A stretch of DNA of 64,000 nt from Lederbergia citrea. GTDB lineage: Bacteria; Bacillota; Bacilli; Bacillales; Bacillaceae_C. Shown here in pieces: positions 1 to 6,457 of the stretch. The notes under the pieces were generated by a model. That model saw nothing but the letters and a program-made list of their open reading frames with translations, did not search any database and was not told where the DNA came from. Location of the stretch: assembly GCF_018343525.1 (NCBI RefSeq), contig NZ_JAGYPH010000001.1:1555778-1619777 (forward strand), written 5' to 3'. The translations under genes were made by a program, and so were the position numbers. Numbering within the stretch: the first letter of the stretch is position 1; every line of letters begins with the position of its first letter.

Positions 1-194
1 TTCTCGTACCCACACTATTTTATTAATATCATCCACCCTCTCCAGGACTCCTTCCACTTCTTCAAAAAACCCATCAAACCACAATGTAATTATTAAAGGT
101 AATAAGCCTTTAAATATGCCTCCGTAGCATTCCCCAAATCAATGTAATAATAGGCAAATGCTTGTTGTTTCAGCGTTAGCTTTTTTAACTTCAT
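1..194 (-). pseudogene. Terminase small subunit, broken remnant
   Basis: The reading frame starting at 194 encodes 33 residues before a TAA at 93-95. It contains LTLKQQAFAYYYI and GNATEAYLKAYY, which match the N-terminal DNA-binding helix-turn-helix of phage terminase small subunits (usual form: LTxKQxxFxxxYxxxGNATxAxxxAGY). Family members are normally 150-250 residues, so this copy is cut short. Coding-like sequence in another frame continues to the left edge, so a frameshift is as likely as a nonsense change; the rest lies outside the window. In an intact phage this protein recognises the packaging site and recruits the large terminase. It is the leftmost visible gene of the decayed prophage and follows the HEPN-like gene after a terminator. 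Confidence 0.5.
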
Positions 195-229
195 TACATA
201 TCACCGCCACCCCCATAGTGTTTTAAGCG

Positions 230-252
230 CAAAAAAACACCCGATATGGGTG
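230..252 (-). terminator. Rho-independent terminator after the HEPN-like gene
   Basis: Short hairpin CACCC-loop-GGGTG followed on the minus strand by seven T. It sits just past the stop of the 269-733 gene, so that gene probably forms its own transcription unit, separate from the terminase remnant. Confidence 0.6.
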
Positions 253-268
253 CTGTTAATCGAAAATA

Positions 269-733
269 TTAGGTACTTATTTCTTCAATCGCTTTTTCTG
301 TTACGTCAAGTTCAATAAATGTCATTGCAATGGCCGCCCTTAGTCTATCTAGTAAAGACCTTTCTTTGAATCCTTTTTCCAAGACTAACTCTAAAGATGG
401 GTTTTTATTATAAAGTTTCATAACGTCATTTTCAGAAAGTTCATATTTTATATTATGCGCAAATTTATTCCTTAAAGAGTTAATGTTAAGTAACACAGGT
501 TTTAAATACTTTTCCTCAATACACCCTAAAGCGAATGCTAAATTAACTTTTGTAGGAAAATTTAATTTCTCTACATCTAATTCATTTTTATTTTCTAGAC
601 TCAATTCTATTAATTTAATTAATTTTGATTCAACAATTAAGTGACATCTAATTACAATTTGAAGTGGATCATCCGCATTCACATGCTTTATCAAGCTTTC
701 AAACTCCATGTTACCAACGGTTGGCTTTGCCAT
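269..733 (-). CDS. HEPN/MltR-like protein in prophage
   Basis: A 154-residue soluble, helical, acidic protein with no signal peptide or membrane segment. About two thirds of the way along it has LRNKFAH, which fits the RN-x3-H (RX4-6H) active-site motif of HEPN domains; the preceding stretch FPTKVNLAFALG resembles the MltR-type HEPN proteins. HEPN domains often act as RNA-cutting toxins or abortive-infection effectors, but some are regulators, so the activity is inference. The ATG at 733 has a good ribosome site (AAAGGGGGAG). No MNT-type nucleotidyltransferase partner is adjacent. The gene has its own terminator and a palindromic TCGAA element just upstream. It looks like an accessory (cargo) gene of the prophage rather than a structural or replication gene. 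Confidence 0.5.
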   Translation of the reverse strand: MAKPTVGNMEFESLIKHVNADDPLQIVIRCHLIVESKLIKLIELSLENKNELDVEKLNFPTKVNLAFALGCIEEKYLKPVLLNINSLRNKFAHNIKYELSENDVMKLYNKNPSLELVLEKGFKERSLLDRLRAAIAMTFIELDVTEKAIEEIST

Positions 734-750
734 ACATTCTCCCCCTTTAA

Positions 751-764
751 TCGAACATATTCGA
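751..764. promoter_or_regulatory. Possible operator palindrome (TCGAA-type)
   Basis: TCGAACATATTCGA is an inverted repeat with TCGAA arms, lying 18 bases upstream of the HEPN-like start. A second cluster, AATCGAACTCGAATAC, lies at about 836-851. The arms resemble SOS (LexA) or phage-repressor half-sites, but spacing does not fit the Bacillus LexA consensus, so the binding protein is unknown. Confidence 0.25.
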
Positions 765-900
765 CAAAAGAGGATAAATCCCTGCTAAATAAAGATACTT
801 TTACTATCAGATTTGGAGCGAATTTCTATTGATTTTAATCGAACTCGAATACCCCCGAACTTTTATGTAAATACTACAAAAAAAGAAGGGGGGTGCTCGT

Positions 901-969
901 GTGAAGTTGATTATACATTGCGATAAGGAGTTACTTTTGATTGCACTTGCCATTCTTTTATTTTCTTGA
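901..969 (+). CDS. 22-residue hydrophobic peptide ORF
   Basis: A GTG codon 8 bases after a strong ribosome site (AAGGGGGG) opens a 22-codon frame ending at TGA 967-969. The peptide ends in a hydrophobic run, LLLIALAILLF, and is directly followed by a perfect 10-bp terminator stem. It is the only plus-strand candidate gene in this part of the prophage. A strong Shine-Dalgarno, a short hydrophobic peptide and a tight terminator together resemble type I toxin or small membrane-peptide genes, but I recognise no family. A chance ORF remains quite possible. Confidence 0.35.
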   Translation: MKLIIHCDKELLLIALAILLFS

Positions 970-974
970 AACAT

Positions 975-1010
975 CAAGCTCTAGTTACCGCTAGAGCTTG
1001 TCTATATTAT
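975..1010 (+). terminator. Rho-independent terminator (perfect 10-bp stem)
   Basis: CAAGCTCTAG and CTAGAGCTTG pair perfectly around a six-base loop, followed by TCTATATTAT. It immediately follows the 22-codon ORF. The stretch from here to 1139 shows no convincing gene; an 18-codon minus-strand frame after a purine-rich stretch near 1130 is too short to call. Confidence 0.65.
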
Positions 1011-1138
1011 GACCATAAAATTCGTATTATATAAATTAAATTGATATAAATTTTTAAACGCCTCCGAAGGATGGCTCTAATTAACGTAATAAGTGCTCCG
1101 GCCAGAAAAACCAAACCTCACCGACCCTCCCTTCCATT

Positions 1139-1585
1139 TTACACGGCAGACTTTTCCATAGTCAAAATAGCTGTAATCTGTCTACTTTGTCTAATTTGTC
1201 TTACAATGTCGTTCTTTTGCTTCTGGACAAAATCCTTAGACATATTCAGATGCAGCGCTATCTGCCTGTACGTCATTTCATCAAGAAGGCAATCATAAAT
1301 GAATTTCTGTCTTTCATTCTCCAATATGTCCACTGCCGATTCCAAGGCATATACATATCTTTGATACGTTTCTAATCGTTCAATTTGTCTTTTTTCTCGT
1401 AAATCCATTGCATCTAATTCAGACGCGCTCATTCCTGAACTTCCCTTTGGCATCGTAGCTTCAATACCATATTGAGCGACTCCCCACTTAATCATCGGAA
1501 CTGTAGATCCATAAATAATACGATGCAATCTAGCAATCTCTTTTTTCATCCAGTTGTAATCATTAATTAATTGAGAAATATCCAA
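1139..1585 (-). CDS. Phage sigma-like late transcription regulator
   Basis: A 148-residue protein with a helical N-terminal half and a C-terminal helix-turn-helix: FIYDCLLDEMTYRQIALHLN followed by MSKDFVQKQKNDIVRQI is a sigma-70 region 4-like or ArpU/RinA-like DNA-binding module. In Gram-positive phages such proteins act on late promoters, often just upstream of the terminase genes, and that is where this one lies (terminase remnant downstream). The start overlaps the end of the preceding gene by 19 bases, typical of a phage operon. The frame is intact. The exact family (ArpU, RinA or an unnamed YqaQ-like group) cannot be settled by eye. Confidence 0.6.
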   Translation of the reverse strand: MDISQLINDYNWMKKEIARLHRIIYGSTVPMIKWGVAQYGIEATMPKGSSGMSASELDAMDLREKRQIERLETYQRYVYALESAVDILENERQKFIYDCLLDEMTYRQIALHLNMSKDFVQKQKNDIVRQIRQSRQITAILTMEKSAV

Positions 1586-1785
1586 TGTTTATCCCTCCGA
1601 TTAATATTTTTGCCTGTACGCCCCCCTTTTCCTCTCACATACACAGCTCTATCCATCCCCATCAAGCTTCTTATATCCGACTCTGTTAAAACATCGCTAC
1701 GACGCTTTTTAGGCTTTTTACGCTGCTTAAATTCAGCATGGTCTTTCTTCCAAACTTTCAGTTGTTCTTTTAGTGGCAGATTCAT
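1567..1785 (-). CDS. Basic small phage protein, unknown
   Basis: A 72-residue, strongly basic protein (KQRKKPKKRR near residue 20 and RGKGGRTGKNINRRDKHW near the end). The ATG at 1785 is preferred over the upstream in-frame start because it follows a clear ribosome site (GAAAGGAGTTGAAACT). It overlaps the sigma-like gene by 19 bases, so the two are probably translated together. The basic composition suggests nucleic-acid binding. I do not recognise the family. Confidence 0.5.
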   Translation of the reverse strand: MNLPLKEQLKVWKKDHAEFKQRKKPKKRRSDVLTESDIRSLMGMDRAVYVRGKGGRTGKNINRRDKHWIFLN

Positions 1786-1879
1786 AGTTTCAACTCCTTT
1801 CGAAAAATAAAAAAGAGGACAACAGATGACACAGCGTAATGCTGTTATCATCGTTTCCTCCAGTGAGCTGGTAGAACTA

Positions 1880-2749
1880 TTAGTTCGCTATTTCAATTGC
1901 TATACTTTTAATAATCTCAATTCCCCTCTTAGTAAGATTTCCCGATGAATCTATGATTTTTTCATCGGCTAGTAATATCATTAATTTATCGGGTAGATTT
2001 CTTCTAAACCTATGAAACATTTTAATAATAAAATTTGGTTCAGCATCAATAAGTTTATTTGGACCGATCTCATAAATATATTTAATTAAATAATTAGTTA
2101 TATAATCTTTCGCATTATTTGTATGCTTCAATATGTTTAGTTCATTGTTTAAGTTATTAATATGTTTTTCTTGTTCACTAAGCTTTTGTATATATTCGGC
2201 TTGTTTACTCTTTTCAACACCAGCTTCCTCTAATATCTTCATAATAGAATCTTCTTTTTCCTTTTCCACAGCCTCTAATTTTTTTTCAGTTTCTGATATT
2301 TTTTTCCAAGGTATACTATCAAACCTCTGATTCATAGCGTCACTATTTTTTTCTAGAAAGTTTAAAGACTTCCCAAATTCCCCTCTCATATTACTTAGGG
2401 ATTCAGCTATATCTTTTGTATGATTGTAAGAACGATCGTAAAAATTATTACTCTGTTCCGTCGCTTTAAAATAAAAAGTAGCGGACAAATATATAGAGAA
2501 AAAAGCTAATAATGTACTAAGGATAGTTGCCAAATCAAGATTAATACTTTCATCATTAATGATAAATTTAGAAACTATTATCGCAGAAATCGATATTGTA
2601 AACACAACAACGACAAACACTAATAGCCAGCTATTTCTATTTTTTATCTTTTCTCGAATTCCATAATCGTCATTTTTACTTCTTAGCATTAATTGTTTTG
2701 CATTTTTACTACTATTATCTTTCATTCTCCTGAGTACAGATAAACTCAC
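1880..2749 (-). CDS. Two-TM coiled-coil membrane protein, prophage cargo
   Basis: A 289-residue protein starting at GTG, which overlaps the stop of the upstream XtrA-like gene by one base and has AGGAG nearby. Layout: about 38 basic N-terminal residues, two membrane helices (roughly 39-64 and 72-97), a long charged coiled coil (about 105-215) and a C-terminal segment ending in SSGNLTKRGIEIIKSIAIEI that could be a small winged-helix-like fold. There is no enzyme motif. This architecture is not a known replication, packaging or lysis protein, and the gene sits between a replication-block gene and the late regulator, a place where phages carry accessory genes. A role in superinfection exclusion or another membrane-level function is speculation. 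Confidence 0.55.
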   Translation of the reverse strand: MSLSVLRRMKDNSSKNAKQLMLRSKNDDYGIREKIKNRNSWLLVFVVVVFTISISAIIVSKFIINDESINLDLATILSTLLAFFSIYLSATFYFKATEQSNNFYDRSYNHTKDIAESLSNMRGEFGKSLNFLEKNSDAMNQRFDSIPWKKISETEKKLEAVEKEKEDSIMKILEEAGVEKSKQAEYIQKLSEQEKHINNLNNELNILKHTNNAKDYITNYLIKYIYEIGPNKLIDAEPNFIIKMFHRFRRNLPDKLMILLADEKIIDSSGNLTKRGIEIIKSIAIEIAN

Positions 2750-2946
2750 TAAAACTCCTCCCCCTCTTCCCTTCTCATGCGCTTCACTTTCCCTTGATGT
2801 GTAACAATTCTATATTCACCGAAAGGAGGAAGCTCTCTCAATTTCGCTTTGCCATCGCAGATCACAATCACGCTACTGGATGGTATTTCCATTATATCAA
2901 TTTCTAATCTATTTGTACTAGTCAATTCTATATCTTGTAGCATCAT
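2749..2946 (-). CDS. xtrA: XtrA/YqaO-like phage protein
   Basis: A 65-residue protein with the pattern I recall for the XtrA (PBSX) and YqaO (skin) family: an acidic N-terminal strand region, then VIVICDGKAKLRELPPFGEY and IVTHQGKVKRMRREEGEEF. Function is unknown in the family; it lies after the replication genes in PBSX-type prophages, as here. It is translationally joined to the next gene (TAGTG overlap). This is the main marker linking the element to PBSX/skin-like phages. Confidence 0.65.
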   Translation of the reverse strand: MMLQDIELTSTNRLEIDIMEIPSSSVIVICDGKAKLRELPPFGEYRIVTHQGKVKRMRREEGEEF

Positions 2947-2977
2947 GTCTAATCCCTCCCAGATATGGTATAATCAC

Positions 2978-3097
2978 CTATTCCTTATCCTTGCAGTTGT
3001 TATGCTCCGTCCGCCAATTACCCTTAATTCGTTTATGTTTACCTCCATCATGTCTTACAAACTCACCGCATTTATGGCAGATGCCTGTGTATTTCAT
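2978..3097 (-). CDS. 39-residue zinc-ribbon-like phage peptide
   Basis: ATG at 3097 follows a good ribosome site (GAAGGAGTG). The product begins MKYTGICHKCGEFVRHDGG and has a CxxC pair plus a later cysteine (NNCKDKE), a partial zinc-ribbon look. It is only 31 bases from the XtrA-like gene in the same direction. Small zinc-finger peptides of unknown role are common in the early region of Bacillus phages. The 3100-3260 stretch upstream has no convincing frame. Confidence 0.5.
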   Translation of the reverse strand: MKYTGICHKCGEFVRHDGGKHKRIKGNWRTEHNNCKDKE

Positions 3098-3279
3098 CGT
3101 GTTCACTCCTTCGCTCTTTATTCGGAATGTGACATTAGCAATATTTGTGTCTAAATCATCACTCCACTACACAACCATTTTTCGCCTTGTCCGCTTATCA
3201 CTCACTCATTTCATTACAACTCACATAAACTAAACTAACCACCTTTCGAATGGCGATCAATATAAAAGGATGTGATATT

Positions 3280-3417
3280 ATGATGGGATGCTGCGGAGGT
3301 TATGGTGGCTATGGTAGTGGCTATGGACATGGTATGGGATTCAATTTCGCTTTAATCGTTGTGTTGTTCATATTGTTAATCATTGTTGGTACAGCATTTG
3401 TGCATCACAAATATTAA
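3280..3417 (+). CDS. YjcZ-family small sporulation-type protein
   Basis: A 45-residue peptide: MMGCC plus a Gly/Tyr-rich head ([15 protein letters not shown]) and one hydrophobic helix ([18 protein letters not shown]). This is the YjcZ family arrangement; members are expressed in sporulation in Bacillus, with unknown molecular role. It follows AAAAGGATG at a normal distance. A second member lies at 28758-28910 in the chromosomal core and shares [15 protein letters not shown]. Here it is carried in the prophage on the strand opposite to the replication genes, next to sda. Confidence 0.8.
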   Translation: MMGCCGGYGGYGSGYGHGMGFNFALIVVLFILLIIVGTAFVHHKY

Positions 3418-3465
3418 GCTATGAACCTACCAAAATTATCCGAAACATATACTACTCACCTCAAG

Positions 3466-3492
3466 AAGAGCGCTTTAGCCCGGCGCTCTTTA
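3466..3492. terminator. Hairpin after yjcZ-like gene
   Basis: AAGAGCGC and GCGCTCTT form an 8-bp stem around a nine-base loop, with only a weak T run. It lies between the YjcZ-like gene and sda. The remaining sequence up to 3722 holds no start-led gene; a 55-codon open minus-strand frame lacks a start codon. Confidence 0.4.
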
Positions 3493-3721
3493 ACCATCTA
3501 AATTTTCCAGTTCAACATCCCACTAAAACCAAGAATTTCTCTCACTTATTCGTTTTATTTGTGTCGCTCTTTCTGTCAAAATCGACTCATAGCGTTCGTG
3601 CTGCGTTGTAAAAACTTTGTATACTTTTGTAAATAAATTGTAAAAAGCATCCCATTCTCTCCTATTTCGACTAAAATAATTATGTAGATATAATAATTTC
3701 GTCTATAAGGAGTTGAATCTA

Positions 3722-3856
3722 ATGTCAATTAAAGAGTTGTCCAATGAACTATTAATATCTTTGTATCGAAAGGTAAAAAGCAATAAGTTGGAACGTGATT
3801 ATATAAAAGTGCTGCAAGACGAAATTTCACGCAGAAAGATACGTCTTCCCCTATAG
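3722..3856 (+). CDS. sda: Sda-type sporulation kinase inhibitor
   Basis: A 44-residue helical-hairpin protein. KELSNELLISLYRKV and LERDYIKVLQDEISRRKI line up with Sda (form: LSDELLIESYxKAxxLxLxxDFIxLIExEIxRRxL). Sda binds the sporulation histidine kinases KinA/KinB and blocks autophosphorylation, delaying entry into sporulation during replication stress. Start is fixed by the ribosome site TAAGGAGTTGAATCT. The copy is in the prophage and faces away from the replication genes. Whether this is the host's only sda or an extra viral copy cannot be told here. I saw no clear DnaA-box cluster upstream. Confidence 0.75.
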   Translation: MSIKELSNELLISLYRKVKSNKLERDYIKVLQDEISRRKIRLPL

Positions 3857-3888
3857 GCAATCATGGTAGCCTGGGTAAGTTCATTTCT

Positions 3889-4300
3889 TCATTCCTCTAA
3901 TTCTTCAAATCTCCCATTCTGGTATTTAACAAGTGTTAATTTATGCGGATATTTTTTATGAAACATTTTTTTCTTTCATACGAAAGATGTCCGTCTTAAA
4001 ACCTTTTACATCTATAACCTCGATGCTTCCATCCTTATGATGGACCTTAAAATCAGCAACATAATCGATGCGTCTATGTTTTTTGCCATCCTTTTCGAAA
4101 GCGTCCTGGAGTAAATACCTAGGCTGCATGCGGAAAAACAATATCTCTACGTGTTCCTGCAGCCACTTCAATTGCTGGTAATACTTAGATTCTGCAATGC
4201 TGTCAAATACATGCCCGTCCAATTCTACTTTTGTATTGCCGTACTTAGATCGAGAATTCCGATTTATCTTTCGGTATTCCTGAACTGCCATCCTTTGCAT
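3889..4300 (-). pseudogene. DUF1064 phage nuclease-like gene, frameshifted
   Basis: The intact frame gives 114 residues with DUF1064 features: RSKYGNTKVELDGHVFDSIAE at the start and RIDYVADFKVHHKDGSIEVID-VKGFKTDIF later, a PD-(D/E)XK-like core found in phage proteins of the YqaN neighbourhood. It stops early at 3956. In the next frame the sequence continues as KMFHKKYPHKLTLVKYQNG and ends at 3889, exactly the tail expected of the family. The shift is in a run of seven A (near 3966-3972 on this strand); six would restore the frame. A sequencing error or slippage is possible. The start follows directly on the TAA of the 33-residue ORF. Confidence 0.7.
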
Positions 4301-4402
4301 TTATTTTTCACTCTCCAATAATTCCGTTCTTTCCTTTGCCTCTTCCCTGATAACTTCTTTTTGCCAGGCGAGCCAGTCTTCGTAGGTTTTTATAGTGTTC
4401 AC
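4301..4402 (-). CDS. 33-residue phage peptide
   Basis: A GTG start overlaps the previous stop by four bases (GTGA) and has AAGGAGG seven bases upstream. The product, VNTIKTYEDWLAWQKEVIRE and onwards, is an acidic helix. The stop TAA touches the DUF1064 start (TAAATG). The tight packing and good ribosome site argue for a real gene; function is unknown. Confidence 0.45.
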   Translation of the reverse strand: MNTIKTYEDWLAWQKEVIREEAKERTELLESEK

Positions 4403-4584
4403 GCCGCATCCTCCTTATTTGCCATTACATGTTCAAGAAAACTGACAGTTTCGTCCCAATCAAGACCTAGTTCTTCTTGCAGCTGATTCATGATCGACTC
4501 AAATTGTCGCTCGTACTGAATCCCTCCAAACTGTGACCACTGACCAATAGTGATGATTAGCATGTGTATAAGCCGATTAATCAT
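4399..4584 (-). CDS. Small phage protein, unknown
   Basis: A 61-residue protein beginning MINRLIHMLIITIGQW and ending in an acidic helix (ELGLDWDETVSFLEHVM). Its ATG overlaps the stop of the DnaC-like gene (TAATG), and its own stop overlaps the next GTG, so it belongs to a tightly packed replication operon. I do not recognise the family. Confidence 0.5.
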   Translation of the reverse strand: MINRLIHMLIITIGQWSQFGGIQYERQFESIMNQLQEELGLDWDETVSFLEHVMANKEDAA

Positions 4585-5377
4585 TAGACCGCCCCTTTTC
4601 TGAAATTACGAAGTCTGTAATTTTCTCCAGTCACCGTGACTGCTTTGCAGAATTTTACCATCCTGCCAAAATCACGTTCTCCGTACATTTGGATTAATTC
4701 AGAACCACTGTAATTCGATGTGTAAATAGTTGATTTTCCTGCACGGCCATCAGTTATTTCAAAAATCTTTTGTTTGGACCAGGCTGTTCCTTTGTCATCA
4801 GAATCTTCACGTTCTGCACCCAAGTCATCAAAGATTAATAAATCAACAGTTTGGATGGTCCTTAAGATATCCAGTTCCGTTCGTTATCTTTCCGATATGT
4901 GCCCTTGATCGCCGTCATTAATCGCGGAATGGAGATAAACAAGCACGTGTGTTTTCGTTTGATAATCTCTTTGGAGATAGAAACACTCAAATGACTATTT
5001 CCAACCCCAGTACGTCCAGCCATAATCAAGCCGTTCTTTTTGTTAAAATTTCTTACATAATCTCTGGCTATTTGCAAAGCTTTTTTCTGCGATGAAGTCT
5101 CCGGTATGTAATTCTCAAAAGTTGCTTCTTGCAAATCCTCGTTAATCAAACTATCAGACTTGAAAGTATCCAGCAGTTCATTGATTTCGCGATTCTTTAT
5201 CAGCTCTTCACTTTGATTTTTGATAGCCAAATCTTCTTTTGCGATTTCCTCGCACCGGAAGCAAAACTCTCTACTTTCCTCAATCATCAGTTGCCTATTA
5301 CATTTTTGTTTTGTAACAACGTCAATGTTTTCACAGCGATTACTAGAAACCGAAATCGTATTCCTGAAACTCTTCAT
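4584..5377 (-). pseudogene. DnaC/DnaI-like helicase loader, inactivated
   Basis: The N-terminal half has a cysteine cluster (C-x8-C, C..C near residues 15-45) and an AAA+ core, but the Walker A reads GRTGVGNSHLS: the lysine that binds ATP phosphate is replaced by Asn (codon AAT). Near 4862 the frame ends early; the +1 frame continues with ELDILRTIQTVDLLIFDDLG (Walker B), then GAEREDSDD and the sensor region STIYTSNYSG. So a one-base frameshift and a missing catalytic residue both argue the loader is dead. In phages of this type the protein delivers the host replicative helicase to the origin. The start at 5377 (MKSFRNT) is chosen as the only likely start near the preceding gene's end, overlapping it by 35 bases. 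Confidence 0.75.
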
Positions 5378-6284
5378 GACTCCCGCCAGATTCTGCAAGT
5401 CGCTCGCCGCCTCTCTTATTTTTGAGTTTGATAAGTCCTCGCCTGGCTTCCGGTTCTTTAACATTTCGTAAGATTCCAAGTGTGTAAGTCTCTCTTTTGT
5501 CGTCATTATCTTCAATGTGCTTCCAGAGAGAATAATTAATTTGGTTGGCAGAATACTTTTGTATTTTGTCTATGAAATTCACTAGGATATTTGCTGAAAC
5601 AGTGCATGTCTGCCTTGTAAGGCGAATACAATCAAAATAAGAGACAAGTAATTTTTGATTAACCCCTTGCGGCAGAGCGTTGGTTCGCGAAGCGAAATCA
5701 ACAAAGGTTTCTATTTCTTCAGTGGTGCTCAAGTTTTTGTTTTTAACCTGAGCCGATGCCATGTACTCTTTTAATGTTTTATTGATGTTATTAATGCTGT
5801 TTATAAATGCTGTTATATTAATAAGTTGACCCCTATTTTCGATTTGTTGACCCTTCGTCATACTTTCACCCTCTTCAATACTTGATGTAACTGGCTTTTC
5901 GTCTACCTCTTGTTGACCCCTAACTTCATTTCGTTGACCCTCATTTTTGGTTTGTTGACCCCTATTTTTGTAATTTTTAAGGTCCTGATAGGTTTCGTAA
6001 GAGTTGATTGATAATCTAATTCCTTTGTTGTTCGGAAGAGTTTCTCTTGCTATTAAACCGGTATCTTTTAACCTGTCCAAGGAAACGTAAACCTCTTTCC
6101 TCGTCCACCCGAGCTGTCTATTAATCTCACTTATGTTGATTATCACTTGACCAATCTTTGAGTTATTTGACTCTTTATAACTTGCAACTGATAAATAATA
6201 TTGAAACAACATTTGGTCTCGTAAGTGTTTAAATTGCAACCGGGGCTGGATCACGAACCCCGATGCATTCAGATTATTTTCCAC
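5343..6284 (-). CDS. DnaD-like phage replication initiator
   Basis: A 313-residue protein (GTG at 6284, with AAAGGAG nine bases before; the ATG at 6302 has no such site). The N-terminal part (about 15-85) is a winged helix: INISEINRQLGWTRKEVYV then LDRLKDTGLI. The middle is a low-complexity linker with repeated GQQ/GQR units (about 105-160). The C-terminal part is a DnaD/DnaB-II domain (LWKHIEDNDDKRETYTLGIL). Such proteins bind the phage origin and work with a DnaC-like loader, which lies next. The linker's repeats are encoded by 21-bp DNA repeats that look like an origin. The frame is intact while its partner is broken. Confidence 0.7.
   Translation of the reverse strand: MENNLNASGFVIQPRLQFKHLRDQMLFQYYLSVASYKESNNSKIGQVIINISEINRQLGWTRKEVYVSLDRLKDTGLIARETLPNNKGIRLSINSYETYQDLKNYKNRGQQTKNEGQRNEVRGQQEVDEKPVTSSIEEGESMTKGQQIENRGQLINITAFINSINNINKTLKEYMASAQVKNKNLSTTEEIETFVDFASRTNALPQGVNQKLLVSYFDCIRLTRQTCTVSANILVNFIDKIQKYSANQINYSLWKHIEDNDDKRETYTLGILRNVKEPEARRGLIKLKNKRGGERLAESGGSHEEFQEYDFGF
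5825..5962. repeat. Iterons within initiator gene, possible phage origin
   Basis: Five copies of GTTGACCC(C) on the plus strand at 5825, 5846, 5912, 5933 and 5954. Neighbouring copies are 21 bases apart (5825-5846; 5912-5933-5954), two helical turns, so they lie on one DNA face. Flanks are similar too (CTATTTTNG). They encode the GQQ/GQR linker repeats of the initiator. Iterons inside the initiator gene are a known layout for phage origins (for example lambda O). Origin function here is inferred. Confidence 0.55.
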
Positions 6285-6328
6285 CCCGATTACTCCTTTC
6301 ATCTTCTCTCACAAACAGCCAATCTACC

Positions 6329-6457
6329 TTATATATACCTAACTGTGTAATTCGGATAACGCTGCATATACTCGATTACAAGACGTTTGAAATGCCCTTT
6401 ATTTTTTGCCTCCTCCCAGATCCACTCTGGAAGGAGGACATTAAATGTGTTAATCAA
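6329..6457 (-). CDS. 42-residue phage protein
   Basis: A TTG start at 6457 overlaps the stop of the preceding gene and follows AGAGGA at eight bases. The product has LPEWIWEEAKNKGHFKRLVI then EYMQRYPNYTVRYI, compact and helix-rich, clearly protein-like in composition. It lies between the acidic-tail gene and the initiator. Function unknown. Confidence 0.45.
   Translation of the reverse strand: MINTFNVLLPEWIWEEAKNKGHFKRLVIEYMQRYPNYTVRYI

Noticed and set aside
751..764. LexA (SOS) box
   Set aside because: The arms CGAA/TTCG are 12 bases apart end to end; the Bacillus LexA box needs CGAAC-N4-GTTCG (14 bases).
1071..1139. Short minus-strand frame (about 18 codons, MEGRVGEVWFF...) after the sigma-like gene
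   Set aside because: Too short and without terminator or clear start spacing; could be a fragment but not supportable as a gene.
3530..3722. Open 55-codon minus-strand frame before sda (ends ERNSWF)
   Set aside because: Protein-like composition, but no ATG, GTG or TTG start and it overlaps the sda promoter and ribosome site. At most a remnant.
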